Shown here piece after piece: positions 22,801 to 33,985 of a stretch of 64,000 nt of DNA. A program made the position numbers and the translations under genes. The notes under the pieces were generated by a model that saw only the letters and a program-made list of their open reading frames with translations, made no database searches and was not told the origin of the DNA. Numbering within the stretch: the first letter of the stretch is position 1; every line of letters begins with the position of its first letter. This DNA is from Coenobita brevimanus. Taxonomy: Eukaryota; Arthropoda; Malacostraca; Decapoda; Coenobitidae. The stretch lies in NCBI GenBank assembly GCA_032717465.1, contig CM064732.1, positions 30,706,138-30,770,137 on the forward strand, written 5' to 3'.

Positions 22801-23169
22801 GATAACTGTGAATCCTCTTTCAACAGACTTAAAGCTATTCTATTAAGTAAGCCAGTGCTCGCTACTCCAAATTTTGCTAAGCCTTTTAAGATGGCTGTTG
22901 ATGCAAGTGATACAGGAGCTGGGGCTGTTTTGCTGCAAGAGGATGATCAGGGTATTGAACATCCTGTATCTTATTACAGTAAGAAGTTCACTCCACCTCA
23001 AAAGAACTACTCAACTATTGAGAAAGAGCTTTTGGCCTTGATTTTGGGTTTACAGCATTTTTCATTTTATTTGTGTTCTGGTTTTGACCCCATAGTCATT
23101 TATACCGATCATAACCCACTGAAATTCCTTAGTAAGTTTAAAGATAAAAATCAGAGATTGACAAGATAG
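19783..23169 (+). CDS. pol: Pol polyprotein: protease-integrase-RT-RNase H (integrase first)
   Basis: The frame is open from 19783 and overlaps gag by 25 nt in the -1 frame. There is no suitable ATG, and a T5 run just before the gag stop (TTTTTAA) is a plausible slip site. Numbering from 19783: protease DTGA at 84-87 with FLLGND later; integrase zinc domain H312, H319, with Gly at 349 where a Cys is expected, and C352; integrase core D383, D442, E478 (spacing 58 and 35); GPY/F-type module near 616; RT D831 and YIDD 891-894; RNase H D1040 and D1109. Integrase precedes RT. The frame ends at a TAG (23167-23169), then stays open 27 more codons to 23251, so the RNase H C-terminus is cut. Confidence 0.9.
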   Translation, partial: CEQKGVFLNIQSIGLVSTLESSQNSLTELTEPALRGNLNSHDGAPLLSSNVGDTLKSSCANFLSDGFVSPLDSNDRKSVQIYRDTGACQSLMLTSVLGSYVNSSDETVILQGVGNNYFSVPLCRVNLESGFVNGSVMVGLVETLPMSGVTFLLGNDIGGSQVCPAPQLSSEPVAASQDCDVPDVFPACAVTRAKSKVTGDLEDNDDDDVILADTFLANLDHSPDEAVPRSVDNLSRQELVELQVADPELKGLANSAYSEEESAGASTCYYVKSGVLMRKWRPPTASADCEWEVVHQVVIPRVCRQDIIRVAHDSSLTGHLGVRKTVAHILKHFYWPGIFRDVSWYCKSGHTCQVVGKCNQTVKVAPLVPIPPFEAPFTRVLVDIVGPLPKTSSGFSYVLTMIDMATRYPEAIPLRNISAKNVVKEMLGFFTKFGLPKEVQSDRGSSFMSNVFKQSLKELGITQITSSAYHPQTQGALERYHQTLKSMLKKYCLEHQKDWDKGLPFVVFAARESPNESLGFSPFELLFGHEVRGPLKLLKECWLSEEDDVNLLEYVMKFKERLSTALQLARENLGAAQEKMKTWYDKKSRLRHFQPGDQVLILLPVHGQPLQAKFSGPYFVEKKLSDVNYVIATPDRRKNKQLCHINMLKLYHRQDENNPVCTVAVPPESASEALPCSMSLSDSLGKNPDIMNDLQTKLSHLPPRERQEFSALLRECPQVFRAAPGRAAVLMHGVDVGDAEPVGLLPCRVNPVKVPLIQRELGCLLDRRMIEPCQSEWSSPVTLVPEPGGSQRLCIDYRRVNQITKTDTYPLPRVEDCIDKIGKARYISKFDLLKGYWQVPMTERAREISCFVTLGKAFACSVMPYGMKNAPATFQKLMNVVTEGLAGCVVYIDDVLIFSDNWKDHLCHVSKFLDRLVQANLVANLSKCEFGQAKVQYLGYVIGDGHVAPPGAKVQVISDLPRPKSRKELQRFLGMVGYYRRFVLNFSILVSPLTDLLKKGVKFVWTDNCESSFNRLKAILLSKPVLATPNFAKPFKMAVDASDTGAGAVLLQEDDQGIEHPVSYYSKKFTPPQKNYSTIEKELLALILGLQHFSFYLCSGFDPIVIYTDHNPLKFLSKFKDKNQRLTR

Positions 23170-23305
23170 AGTCTACTTCTTCAGGAGTATTCATTAGACA
23201 TACATGTCAAGGGGAAAGAAAATGTTATTGCAGATTGCTTATCTAGACTTTAGACAGATTGTTTTAGAGTAATAAGAAATTTCCTTTGTAAATTTCTTTT
23301 TCTTT

Positions 23306-23314
23306 GTGGGGAGG
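23306..23314 (+). promoter_or_regulatory. polypurine tract
   Basis: GTGGGGAGG lies directly before the 3' LTR, where plus-strand DNA synthesis is primed. Confidence 0.8.
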
Positions 23315-24102
23315 TGTTACATAGCCTATGATTTCATCATCCTTTGTGTAATTTTAACGCACAGTTGCTGCATGTTTGATCACGAGCGTGTTCTGCCTCA
23401 GTCCCCCCCTTCTACCGTTATAGTAGAGTAAGTCGTTCTCTCTGTTATTCAGAGCGGGATTTTCAGCTCTCTGTCCTCATGGCTTCATTTGCGCGTCCTT
23501 CTTACAAGTTGTATCAAGCTCTCCTGGCCCCTATATAATGAGCTCAGTCTCTGCATCATTGCCACTTAGATCTGCTCCTCATTTTGTTCACATCTCTGTC
23601 CTCCCCTGTACAGATATTATTATTGTGAGTGCTCAAGAAATCTCCAAACATCTAGCAGCTGTGTGTAATTTGAGTATAAGTGTTATTGCATTTTTTCTTG
23701 TACTGTGTAGCATAAGGTTAATTCTTAGGCCTAGTGAGATTTTTGATTGATGTTGGGTTTTATGTCAGTCATTTTTAGATAATAGTTTGTATCTGTATTA
23801 ATTTATCTGGCATTCACTGAGTATTATCTGGTATCTCATTTTATCAGGGCTGACTTAGATAAATTTACTCTTGCTAATTTCGTGTTAATAGAGGCTCTTG
23901 CAGTTAACCATATATTTAACCTGTTTATTTGCCATTACATTATCCTTATGAGTCCTGAATGTTTTGTTGTTAGTTTGAGCATTAAACTTTAACTTGTAAT
24001 TTTACCTAACTCTTTTGTTTTGAACCTGGAACTTTACGGGACAGTAGTGATTTTTTAGTATTCTCACTTAAAGTGTACATTATCTTTCTCTGTTCCGTAA
24101 CA
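23315..24102 (+). repeat. 3' LTR
   Basis: 788 bp, the same length and ends as the 5' LTR. Differences read by eye: two near the CTCTGTCCTCATGG segment, one in GCATTTTTTCTTG, one in GTGAGATTTT, one in CAGGGCTGAC and one in GAGGCTCTTG. The ATTAAA signal is at 23981-23986. Confidence 0.95.
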
Positions 24103-24110
24103 ATATATAT

Positions 24111-24440
24111 GGAGCCTCTGTGGTACAGTGGTAGAGGTTGCGTTTCGCACGCTGGTGAGCGTGGGTTCGCCTCCCGCCAGAGTTGTAAAAGCTTTGGGAA
24201 GCGTTCACCAAGCCACTTGCTACTTTAGCGGACACAAGGGATGCTGTGGTTGAACCAGTGTCGCATACTAGTATGCTTGCACCCAATCGGCTTAAGGCGG
24301 GCCGATTACACTTGGTTCACAGACTACACACACATCCAAAGCCACTACAACACTACAATCACACTCACAAGCACTTCTAACCCTACATACAGTCTCTACC
24401 AGACAGCCTAAGCCACTGGGTAGAGATGATGACAATGATA
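24111..24440 (+). mobile_element. tRNA-derived SINE, family 1, copy 2
   Basis: Immediately after the LTR flank. The head is GGAGCCTCTGTGGTACAGTG, with an A box at about 24121-24132, a B box GGTTCGCCTCC at 24163-24174, and an acceptor-like CTCTG...CAGAG pairing. The body is shared with 9795-10126 (TGTGGTTGAACCAGTGTCGC, CATCCAAAGCCACTACAAC). It ends in GGTAGAGATGATGACAATGA, a short GAT-type tail. It is not a functional tRNA gene, because the body continues for 250 bp and the acceptor stem is incomplete. Confidence 0.87.
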
Positions 24441-24488
24441 TATTTCAAACTGATTAACCATAAACTTGAACCAAAAAATTCTCCAGGG

Positions 24489-24760
24489 CACTTAGAGAAT
24501 ATGCTCTAAATGACTGCCATCGAGCCGGAGGCATTCCTGAATGCGCCGTGCGAAGCTGTTGATAACACGTACACATTCATCCTGGCTGATGGTCTGAATC
24601 TTCTATGTGAAGGCTGTCTTCAAACCTGGGATGGTCTGAGGATTGTTCTGATAGACGTTGTCCTTGAGGAAACCCCAGAGGAAACATCACCATGGACTGG
24701 TTGAGGGAGCACTTTGGGGAACGCCTCATCAGCCGCAAAGCCGACACAGATTGGTCCCCA
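24489..24760 (-). pseudogene. C-terminal remnant of a mariner/IS630-type transposase
   Basis: The minus strand reads FLWGFLKDNVYQNNPQTIPG, then (after one stop) KIQTISQDECVRVINSF, RRIQECLRLDGSHLEHIL and a stop at 24492. This order is the usual end of mariner-type DDE/D transposases. The upstream part is in other frames with stops, and the catalytic core is absent. No terminal repeats were identified. Confidence 0.7.
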
Positions 24761-24770
24761 CATTCATATA

Positions 24771-25660
24771 TACTGTGTGTGTATATTTTTTTCTGTCTGT
24801 CTTTCTACTGTTAGTATACCACACCAATCTTCAAAATATCACACGAAACTTTTCAAAATTGTTACAAGACTTGACACTAAATGTTATAATGATTTCGAAT
24901 GGTATTAGAGTATACAAGATCTCCGAAATCTATTGAAATTCAAATATATGCAACTACAGTGTTAGAGGATTAGATACCGATACACTGCAAGTCATTTTAC
25001 GTGTATATTAATGTACAGAAAGTATCACATATTGTATATGGTGTTCACTCATATTGATGTTGTAACAGATATTAAATGTCCATGTTTCCACTACTCAGAG
25101 GGACTTAAATGACACAAATTCAGCATAGCCTGCCCTCAATAGAAAATACATCACAAAAATATGTAAAGGTTACAGTTAAACAGTCTATACAAGTGCCTTG
25201 CTACCCTACTGGGCTGCTCACACTGAGCTCTAATATGGAGGGACTTCCTTACGGGTAGTGCCGTGTAGTTTGTGTGTTCGACACTACGGCGACACTGGTG
25301 TTGTGGCAGCTGTGTTTATGTTCCTTGCCTGATGCCCCTGCCTTTTGAAATCAGCTGATGAGTCCTGAAAGTATAGTGCTATGGTCCACGGCGCAGCATA
25401 CAGATGCTAAAACTGGCCCAGGAATTCATCGAAGAGAGATGGCAGTGCATTTTATAGGTAAGAAATTTATCTTGTTGCTCATTCTACAAGATTACTGAAT
25501 ATGTTAAATGGCCTAGAAAAAGATTCTTCCTTCTCATGAAACACTGGTATCAGTATCTAAAGGCTACAGCTATTTGATCACTTTTATTGGCAAGATATAC
25601 AGGGAAGGTCTCCTCTATATAAGTAAGAGTGTAGTTAAAATCTGTCATGAAACTGAGAAA
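24771..25660. other. unassigned AT-rich DNA
   Basis: No gene. A segment at about 25195-25285 is similar, inverted, to 27560-27640 (CTCCATATTA, GAGCTCAGTG, AAACTACACG), a short dispersed repeat. Confidence 0.45.
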
Positions 25661-26018
25661 TCTATCTATCTATCTATTGCCAGACGCCATAATCCCGTAC
25701 GGGGTGGCCATTTGACTCTGAATTATTTGTTTTACAGGGAGGGGCACTAACCCACCACCAACCCACTTGATACGTAGGGAGCACGTATGGTTCGGTTGTA
25801 TGGTTACCACCCAGCGTTGTAAATGGTTTCTTGGCTTACAGAAACCCATTTGGCTTGTCACTCAATGTAAAGCCACCTGTAACGGAAAGAAAAGCAATAA
25901 GTAGTGACAGGAAAGATGGGAGAAATAGGAAGAGAGGAGGGCAGGCACAGAAAAAGAATGATAAAGGGTAAGGAAGAAGTAGGCAGCACTACATCAAGTG
26001 AGTGGATGATGGTTGATA
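25661..26018 (-). mobile_element. short non-autonomous LINE-derived element, copy 2 (full)
   Basis: The minus strand reads CCACTCACTTGATGTAGTGC, then a pyrimidine-rich part, GAGTGACAAGCC, the hairpin GGTTTCTGTAAGCCAAGAAACC, GGTGGTAACCATACAACC, AAGTGGGTTGGTGGTGG, CCCCTCCCTGTAAAAC, GGCCACCCCGTACGGGATTA, GGCGTCTGGCAAT and an (AGAT)n tail at 25661-25677. The middle matches the leader of the RTE copy at 5860-5965, and the last 40 bp match the coding 3' end of the copies at 9680 and 54380. It is about 340 bp and non-coding. Confidence 0.85.
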
Positions 26019-27719
<1,701 letters not shown>

Positions 27720-27724
27720 ATGAG

Positions 27725-27922
27725 AGCCATATCTGAACCACCACCACCACAGCTACCATCACCATTATCATCGCAGCTCCCACTACCACCACCACCTTCA
27801 TCACATCTACCACCTCCACCATAACCACCATCACCATCGTCATCACAGCTACCACCAGCACCAAAGCTACCACCACCACCAGCACCAAAGCTACCACCAC
27901 CACCAGCACCAAAGCTACCACC
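27725..27922. repeat. CCA/GGT-rich minisatellite with 24 bp units
   Basis: Three copies of a 24 bp unit (CACCACCACCAGCACCAAAG plus CTAC) lie at about 27848-27921, next to degenerate CCA/CAT triplets. The minus strand gives a Gly/Ser-rich frame (GSFGAGGGG repeats) within a 171-codon frame. I found no start context or flanking domain to call it a protein. Confidence 0.75.
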
Positions 27923-28179
27923 ATTTTGTGCTGAACAAAATCGTCTGTTCATTGCATCAGTTACATAATTTACATCATGAAACTCTGTAAAAATGCCTCT
28001 CCCCCCCTTTTTTCCCCCCCAAGTACACGGTATGTAACACCAAAAAGGATAATCTTTGGGAGCCAAAACATCACGCCAGAAAATTTCGGTTGACATGAAA
28101 CTGAAAGTGGCCCATCTGGTACCCAGTTCCAACCATTTTGCCAAGCTTCACTATATTTCTTTTCCCAGTTTCGGCTGTG

Positions 28180-28182
<3 letters not shown>

Positions 28183-28238
<56 letters not shown>
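28183..28238. repeat. (CA)n microsatellite
   Basis: 56 bp of CA, directly before a CR1-like LINE fragment. Confidence 0.95.
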
Positions 28239-28240
<2 letters not shown>

Positions 28241-28241
28241 A

Positions 28242-28875
28242 TTTAGGATTTAGGAGTGACTATCAATAACAGACTATCACCGGCTTATCACATAAGTGAA
28301 AAAGTATTAAACATGTACACACTGCTTGCTAATATGAGGGTAGCATTCACATATACAAATGAAGACATGCTGAGAAAGATAATAACATCATTCATCACAC
28401 CAACTCTGGCGTATGCATCAACAGTCTTGAATCCACATCTCAAAAAACACATAGATAAGACTGAAAAGGTACAAAAGACCGCTACAAGATGGGCACCATG
28501 CTTAAGGGATGTAAGCTATGAAGAAAGACACGACAAATTAAACCTACCAACACTACAGGGGAGAAAGAAAAGAGGAGACATGATCATGTTATATAAATTC
28601 ATCACAGGAAAAGAGAAAATAGAGGTTAATGGGTATATAACCTATGGGGAAATATCATCAGGAAGACACTGCAGAAAACTGTACAAAAAGATACGTTATA
28701 AAGACGTAAGGAAATTCAGTTTCCAAACAGAGCAATTGATCAGTGGAATGAATTACCAAATAAAACTGAGTGTGCCAAAACTATTTATATTTTTAAAGAC
28801 ATGTATGATAAAAATGGTTCAAAACACGGTACAGTACGAGCTTGGCTTATTCCTGTGAAGATACAATCATGTAAG

Positions 28876-28876
<1 letters not shown>
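28242..28876 (+). pseudogene. 5'-truncated CR1-like LINE, C-terminal RT fragment
   Basis: Begins GGAGTGACTATCAATAAC, the DLGVTINNRL-type block, and runs about 200 codons. It contains NMYTLLANMRVAFTYTNEDM, RKIITSFITPTLAYAS, LKKHIDKTEKVQKTATR, a SYEERHDKLNLPTLQGRKKR block and FITGKEKIEV. This is the RT thumb and tail of CR1-type LINEs, and it aligns through its length with 31905-32465. The 3' end (CAGTACGAGCTTGGCTTATT, then GTAAGAACACAC) also matches the 3' end at 32480-32545. It lacks the catalytic core. Confidence 0.82.

Positions 28877-28958
<82 letters not shown>
28877..28958. repeat. (CA)n microsatellite at the 3' end of the CR1-like fragment
   Basis: 82 bp of CA beginning at the LINE terminus GTAAGAAC. 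The other copy of the LINE also ends in a CA array. Confidence 0.95.
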
Positions 28959-28961
<3 letters not shown>

Positions 28962-31147
28962 TAAAAAGATCCCTAACTCAGGATGAATAGGGATTACTAA
29001 TGGAAAAGAGGGAAGAAACAAAAGTACTGTAGAAAGTGAGGAAAGGTCAGAGAAAGAGAGGAGCACAATTTTTTTTTTTAACTTGTGGGAATACAAGTAA
29101 GGAAATGGTACATAAACACTAGGGACTAAGAAAAAGGAAGGTAGTAGACTCAAACTATGTAAAATATGTAGACAAGATGATGTAGTTTGTGTACTCAAAT
29201 GTAAACAGAATGGTATCCAAATTATTAGAGATAAATGACTATGCCAAAGGAATGGAACCTCAGATTATTTGCCTAACTGAAACAATATTAATCCCAGTAT
29301 CAAACAACACCTTTTGCTTTGAGGATTACAGTATATGGAGAAGAGATAGAAATTTGAAGAAAAGGAGGAGTTCCGGTATTAACAAAGAAAAATCTACAAG
29401 TCAAGGGGATATCGTCACAAGCAGAACTGATTGCATTAGAGACTGGCAAATATGAAGGGAAAATAACAGTGGCAAATTTACACATGCCACCCAAAACAAG
29501 CACTTGGGAAAGAGGCGAATATGAAGACCTGACAGAAAGTACAATTCAGTGTTTAACAGCGCTACTACATAGAATGGAAGAGAAATATGAGAGAATTATA
29601 TTAACTGGAGATTTCAATACAAATATAAATTGGAATACTCTAGATGTAAGAAGCTATGAAAGCTGTTTGGATCAAAAACTCATACATCTTGTACAGGAGT
29701 TTTTCCTAAAACAAAATGTAAAGGAAAACACCAGAAAAAGTGGACTTGATGATCCATCATTACTAGATCGTATTTTTACCAGGCAATAAAATGATATCGA
29801 CAGCATAGTGTATCACCCTCCATTTGGCAAGAGCGACCATGCAGTATTAAACTGCAACTTCAGGATTGCATATGACATAGTTAGCAGTAATGTAAGTTAG
29901 AAAAAGAGCCAAAACTACATAGAAGGCAACTACCATGACTTAAAGAACTGCGTCATAGAAATTTACTGGGAAAAGGTGCTTAGAGGACAAGATATAAATG
30001 TTATTTATAGAAAATTATGTAAATTTTATGAAACAGGAGTCCAAAACTATACCCCACAACACAAAGAAACAGAAATAAGGATAAAGAAGTGGTTTAACAC
30101 AGAATGTAAAAAATGAAAAGAGAAAAGAGACTTACTGTGGAATAGATGCAGAAGACACAATAATGAGAGGGTATATAACAACTATAAACATGCAAGATAT
30201 GATTATACAAGAATAAGGAGTGAAGCTCAAAGGCAGTTTGAGGAAGACATTATAAATAAAAGTAGTGATCAACCGAAGTTTTTCCACAGCTACATCCGAG
30301 GCAAAACCAAAGTTAAAGGTAAAATACAATCCTTCATGGATTATGGGATAACCTATATCCAAGAAAAAGATATTTGCGAAGTTCTTAACAAAAATTTCCG
30401 ATCAGCTTTATAGAAAAAGAGTAATGTTGAGAGAGATGATAAGGAAATGCATGCCTACACATATTACCAGATATACGAATATCAGTACCATATAAGAGGT
30501 ACAGGAAGAGTTGAGTAAATTAGACAATGGAAAAGCAAATAGTCCTGCCGATATTTCAAGTTAGGTGCTACATGAATGTGCAGAAGAATTAAGCAGACAT
30601 ATATTTAATATTCAAGGAATCCTTAAGTCAAGGTAAACTACCTGATATTTGGAAGAAAGCAAATGTTGTTACCCGATTCAAGGAAGGAAATAGATAGAAT
30701 CCACTCAACTACAGACCAGTATCCCTTACCAGTGTTGTTAGCAAGATAATAGAAAAGGTAATATGAACAATTTGGGTAAACCATCTAGAGTAATACAATA
30801 TGATAACGGAAAGACAGTTCGGTTTTAGAAAAGGGATATCATGAGTTACAAACCTATTAAGCTACACTGATAGAATTGCAGAAACACTACAGAGAAGAGA
30901 AGGAGGGATGGACAAAATTTGGATTTTAAGAAAGCATTTGACAGAGTACTGCACCAAAAACTTTTAAGAAAACTGTAGGCCTACCATCAAGGAGGAATCC
31001 AAGGTAATCTGTGCTGTTGGATGCAGGATTTTCTCAGAAAAAGGGAAATGAGAACAGTACTAATGGGAAATTACTCATCATGGAGGGAAGTGACTAGTGG
31101 AGTTCCACAGGGCTCAGTGCTGGCACCAAATATATTTTAAGTATATA

Positions 31148-31420
31148 TAACATCCACTTACTCGATGTAGTGCTGCTCTCGGGTGTCTGCCCCTTCCTTT
31201 CCATCCTTCTTTCCTTCCATTCTCTTTTGTCTTTCCTTCATTCTTTCCTTGTCCTGCCTACGGGTGACTTTACACTCCCTCCTCTGTCTTTCTTTCCTTC
31301 ATTCTTTCCACTTCCTTCAGCCTGTGGGTGAGTCTACACTGAGTGACAAGCTAATTGGTTTCCTGTGCACCAGGAAACCATTTACTATGCTGGGTGGTAA
31401 CCATATAACCAAATTTTGGC
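31148..31420 (+). mobile_element. short non-autonomous element, copy 3 (5' part)
   Basis: It contains CATCCACTTACTCGATGTAG, a CTTT-rich stretch with an internal duplication, GAGTGACAAGC, the hairpin GGTTTCCTGTGCACCAGGAA and GGTGGTAACCATATAACC. At about 31420 it switches to a tRNA-headed SINE instead of the usual 3' half. Confidence 0.78.
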
Positions 31421-31640
31421 GCCTGGTGGTTTAGCGGGTAATTATTGCGCTCCAATCTAATTGAGCCGGTGAAGGTTTATATCCAAGGGGTGGTTGGGGT
31501 TGATTGCTCATGTAATGCCACTCAGGGATGAGTGAGGCTGGTCACTCTCATCTTAAATGTCGGAACCAACTGCCTAGCCCCGGGCTCCTACGCTCCTCAT
31601 GGGGCAATGTAGGATTAGATGATGGATGGATGGACGGATA
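31421..31640 (+). mobile_element. tRNA-derived SINE, family 2
   Basis: TGGTGGTTTAGCGGGT (31425-31440) is A-box-like and GGTTTATATCC (31474-31484) is B-box-like, about 35 bp later. The body ends in CTCCTCATGGGGCAATGTAG and a GATGGATGGATGG tail. The two adjoining elements together interrupt the CR1-like ORF. The chimera may be a template switch or two insertions. Confidence 0.65.
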
Positions 31641-32541
31641 AATGATATAGAGAGGGACACTGGAAATGGAAGCTATCTCAGTATGTTTGCTGATGATGCA
31701 AAAATACAAAAGAGAATTACAAACACAGACTCTTGCAGAGAGCTACAAGAATTAATTAAGCTTCATGAATGGAGCAATAGATGGCAAATGGAATTCAGGG
31801 AGAGCAAATGCCATGTAATTAAGTTTCGTAAAAGTGGAAAAAGACCAGTTTGGGATTAAAAGCTATAAACCCTACACATATCAGAAAGGAAGAAGGACCT
31901 AGGAGTGATTATCAATAACAGACTATATTCAGCAGACCACACATATGAGAAGGTACGGACCATGCATACATTGCTTGCTAATATGAGAATAGCATTCACA
32001 TATATAAATGAAGACATGCTTAGAAAGATAATAACATCATGCATCAGTTCAACCCTGGAGTATGCATCAGTAGTCTGGAATCATCTAAAAAAACACACAG
32101 ATAAGACAGAAAAAGTACAGTGGGCCACTACAAGATAGGTACCAAGCTTAAAGGATCTAAGCTATGAAGAAAGGCTAGAAAAACTGAACCTACCAACATT
32201 ATAAGAGAGAAGGAAAAGAGGAGACATGATTACGCCATATAAATGCATCTCAGGGAAAGAGAAAATAGACTTTAGTGAGCATATGACTTATGGGGAGGCA
32301 TCAGCAAGAGGACTCTGCAGAAAACTGCATAAAAAGAGAGGTGACAAAGACGTAAGGAAATTCAGTTTCCAAAATAGGGCAACTGATCAGTGGAATGTAC
32401 CATCGAATGGAATAGTGTGTGCTAAAACTATTAATAAATTTAAGGATATGTACGATATACAGTAAATGAATTAATACACGGGACAGTACGAGCTTGACTC
32501 ATTCCTGTAAAGATACAATTAGGTTAGAACAATTAGGTAAG

Positions 32542-32563
32542 AACACACACACACACAAACACA

Positions 32564-32613
<50 letters not shown>
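32542..32613. repeat. (CA)n then (CT)n microsatellite
   Basis: A short CA array at the LINE terminus, followed by about 45 bp of CT. Confidence 0.93.
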
Positions 32614-32615
<2 letters not shown>

Positions 32616-32663
32616 TTATGTACATATATACATATTTATCTGTCTATCTATCTATATTTGTGA

Positions 32664-33018
32664 TAGGTATTGAAGACCATCACCCACTCACCTGACGTAG
32701 AGCTGCCTACTTGTTCCTTCACCTTTTTCATTCTTTGCTGTGTCTGCCCTCCTTGCTTCCTGTTTCTCCCAGCTTTCCGGTCACTTTTTATTAATCTTCT
32801 TTCCTTTTCGGGTGACTTTAAATTGACTAACAAGCCTAATGGTTTCTTGTTAGCCAGGAAACCATTTACAACACTGGTGGTAACCATACAACCAACCCAC
32901 TCGTGTTTCTACGTGTCAACAAGTGGGTTGGCGGAGGATTAGTGTCCCTTCCCTGTAAAACAAGTTACTCAAAGACAAACAGTCACCTCTTAAGGGATTA
33001 TTTCGGGTCTGGATACGT
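32664..33018 (+). mobile_element. short non-autonomous LINE-derived element, copy 4 (full)
   Basis: The same block order as 25661-26018 on the opposite strand: CCACTCACCTGACGTAGAGC, TGACTAACAAGCC, a hairpin with CAGGAAACCATTTACAAC, GGTGGTAACCATACAACC, AAGTGGGTTGGCGGAGG, CCCTTCCCTGTAAAAC and a diverged TTAAGGGATTATTTCGGGTC end. It is followed at once by a TA array. Confidence 0.83.
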
Positions 33019-33021
33019 ACA

Positions 33022-33022
<1 letters not shown>

Positions 33023-33091
<69 letters not shown>
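33023..33091. repeat. (TA)n microsatellite
   Basis: 69 bp of TA at the 3' end of the short element. Confidence 0.95.
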
Positions 33092-33094
<3 letters not shown>

Positions 33095-33985
33095 CACAGA
33101 GTATGTGCACAGGGAAGAGGGCTATATGGGCTTGAGTCCCCTAATTTGCTCCTTAATGTCCCGAAAGTGTCCCCCCCCTTTTTTTCTAACGTATACTATT
33201 TTAAATTCAGCCTAATAGAGCCAATTGCATTAAAAAAAAAAAAAAAAAAAAAAAAAACAGAGGATAAAGGACAAGCCCAGTTGCTCAGTTCAGTCGATTA
33301 TCACATTTGCCTTGTTTATTCGACGTTGTTGAAAATGAAAGTAATAAATAAGTACAACTAAATATACGTATAAATTATATGATATACCGTACAAGTAAAA
33401 ATAAAAATCGGGCACTCACAAAAATTCCATCAGTTTATACTATGATGCAGTGTTCACACTTTTAGAAGTGGTTCCTGGAGCTCGGCAGGGAGCCACTCCA
33501 TTCAGTAGACTACACATACCGTGGGTAATTTGTATGAATCACACGTTCACGTTTTATCACGGAACCACACGACCCACACCTACACGGACGCGCTCACTTT
33601 TTCCAATGGTCCTTCATGTAGGTAAGTTATATGTGGTTACATTAGTTGTTACAGTATTTGTGATAAGTGTTAAGTGGTCACTATAAAAACAGTGGAAATA
33701 CACCTTAACAAAAAAAAAGGACCCTTATATTTTAAACGGTTCATTATTCAGTCAGTATTAAGGTAGGTTAAGCTTTGTATTGTTGCCTTTGATTATGCAA
33801 TTTATTTGTTAATAATAATATGCTGGTGAAAGCAATACCAGTTTGTTGTATCTGGTCTGCTAGACCATGTCAGCTCCAACCTTGCATCATTTTGACTATA
33901 GCAATTAAACTGCTGTGCTATGACTAGAGTCGGCATAGATTTGTTTAAATTGCTCCTTATGCACTTCAGCAGCAAGATCTTGCCT
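33092..33985. other. unassigned DNA
   Basis: A C/T run lies at 33172-33187 and an A run at 33232-33257. No gene was recognised. The 5' part of the following hAT pseudogene may begin within this stretch, but it is too decayed to place. Confidence 0.45.

Larger units (their letters stand above)
17826..24102 (+). mobile_element. Gmr1-like Ty3/gypsy LTR retrotransposon, nearly complete
   Basis: A 6,277 bp element. It has two 788 bp LTRs that start TGTTAC and end GTAACA, a candidate primer binding site, gag, a pol in the -1 frame, a purine tract and a 3' LTR. ATAT precedes the 5' LTR and ATAT follows the 3' LTR, a possible 4 bp target duplication inside a TA array. By eye the LTRs differ at about six positions (0.8%), so insertion was recent. 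Pol order is protease, integrase, RT, RNase H, the order known for Gmr1-like elements and unlike ordinary gypsy. No env was seen. A stop codon truncates RNase H, so this copy is probably not fully autonomous. Confidence 0.93.
29189..32465 (+). pseudogene. endonuclease-reverse transcriptase of CR1-like LINE, decayed and interrupted
   Basis: The endonuclease starts MYSNVNRMVSKLLEINDYAK (29189) and has ICLTET, TGDFNTNINW (about 29605) and SDHAVLNC (about 29830). RT pieces are ERQFGFRKGIS (about 30810), a decayed motif A near 30930, and DFLRKREMRTVLMG then SGVPQGSVLAPNIF (31030-31135). After the insertion the frame resumes at IND and gives MFADDAKIQ (31683) with the FADD motif. It then has NNRLYSADHTYEKVRTMHTL and a KINKFKDMYD-like end at 32460. 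Stops and frame changes are frequent. The intact family member would mobilise by target-primed reverse transcription. Confidence 0.83.
29186..32541 (+). mobile_element. CR1-like LINE, nearly full length, with a nested insertion
   Basis: It carries endonuclease, RT and 3' end in order on the plus strand. It is interrupted at about 31148-31637 by a short element and a SINE. The 3' end is CCTGTAAAGATACAATTAGG then TAAGAAC(AC)n. The 230 bp between 28958 and 29186 may be its leader. Confidence 0.8.

Noticed and set aside
25354..25372. CTGATGAGTCC followed by TGAAA, like a hammerhead ribozyme core (also near 62611)
   Set aside because: The stem II partner (GGAC before GAAA) is absent, and no cleavage-site strand can be paired. 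Two chance or repeat-derived matches are more likely.
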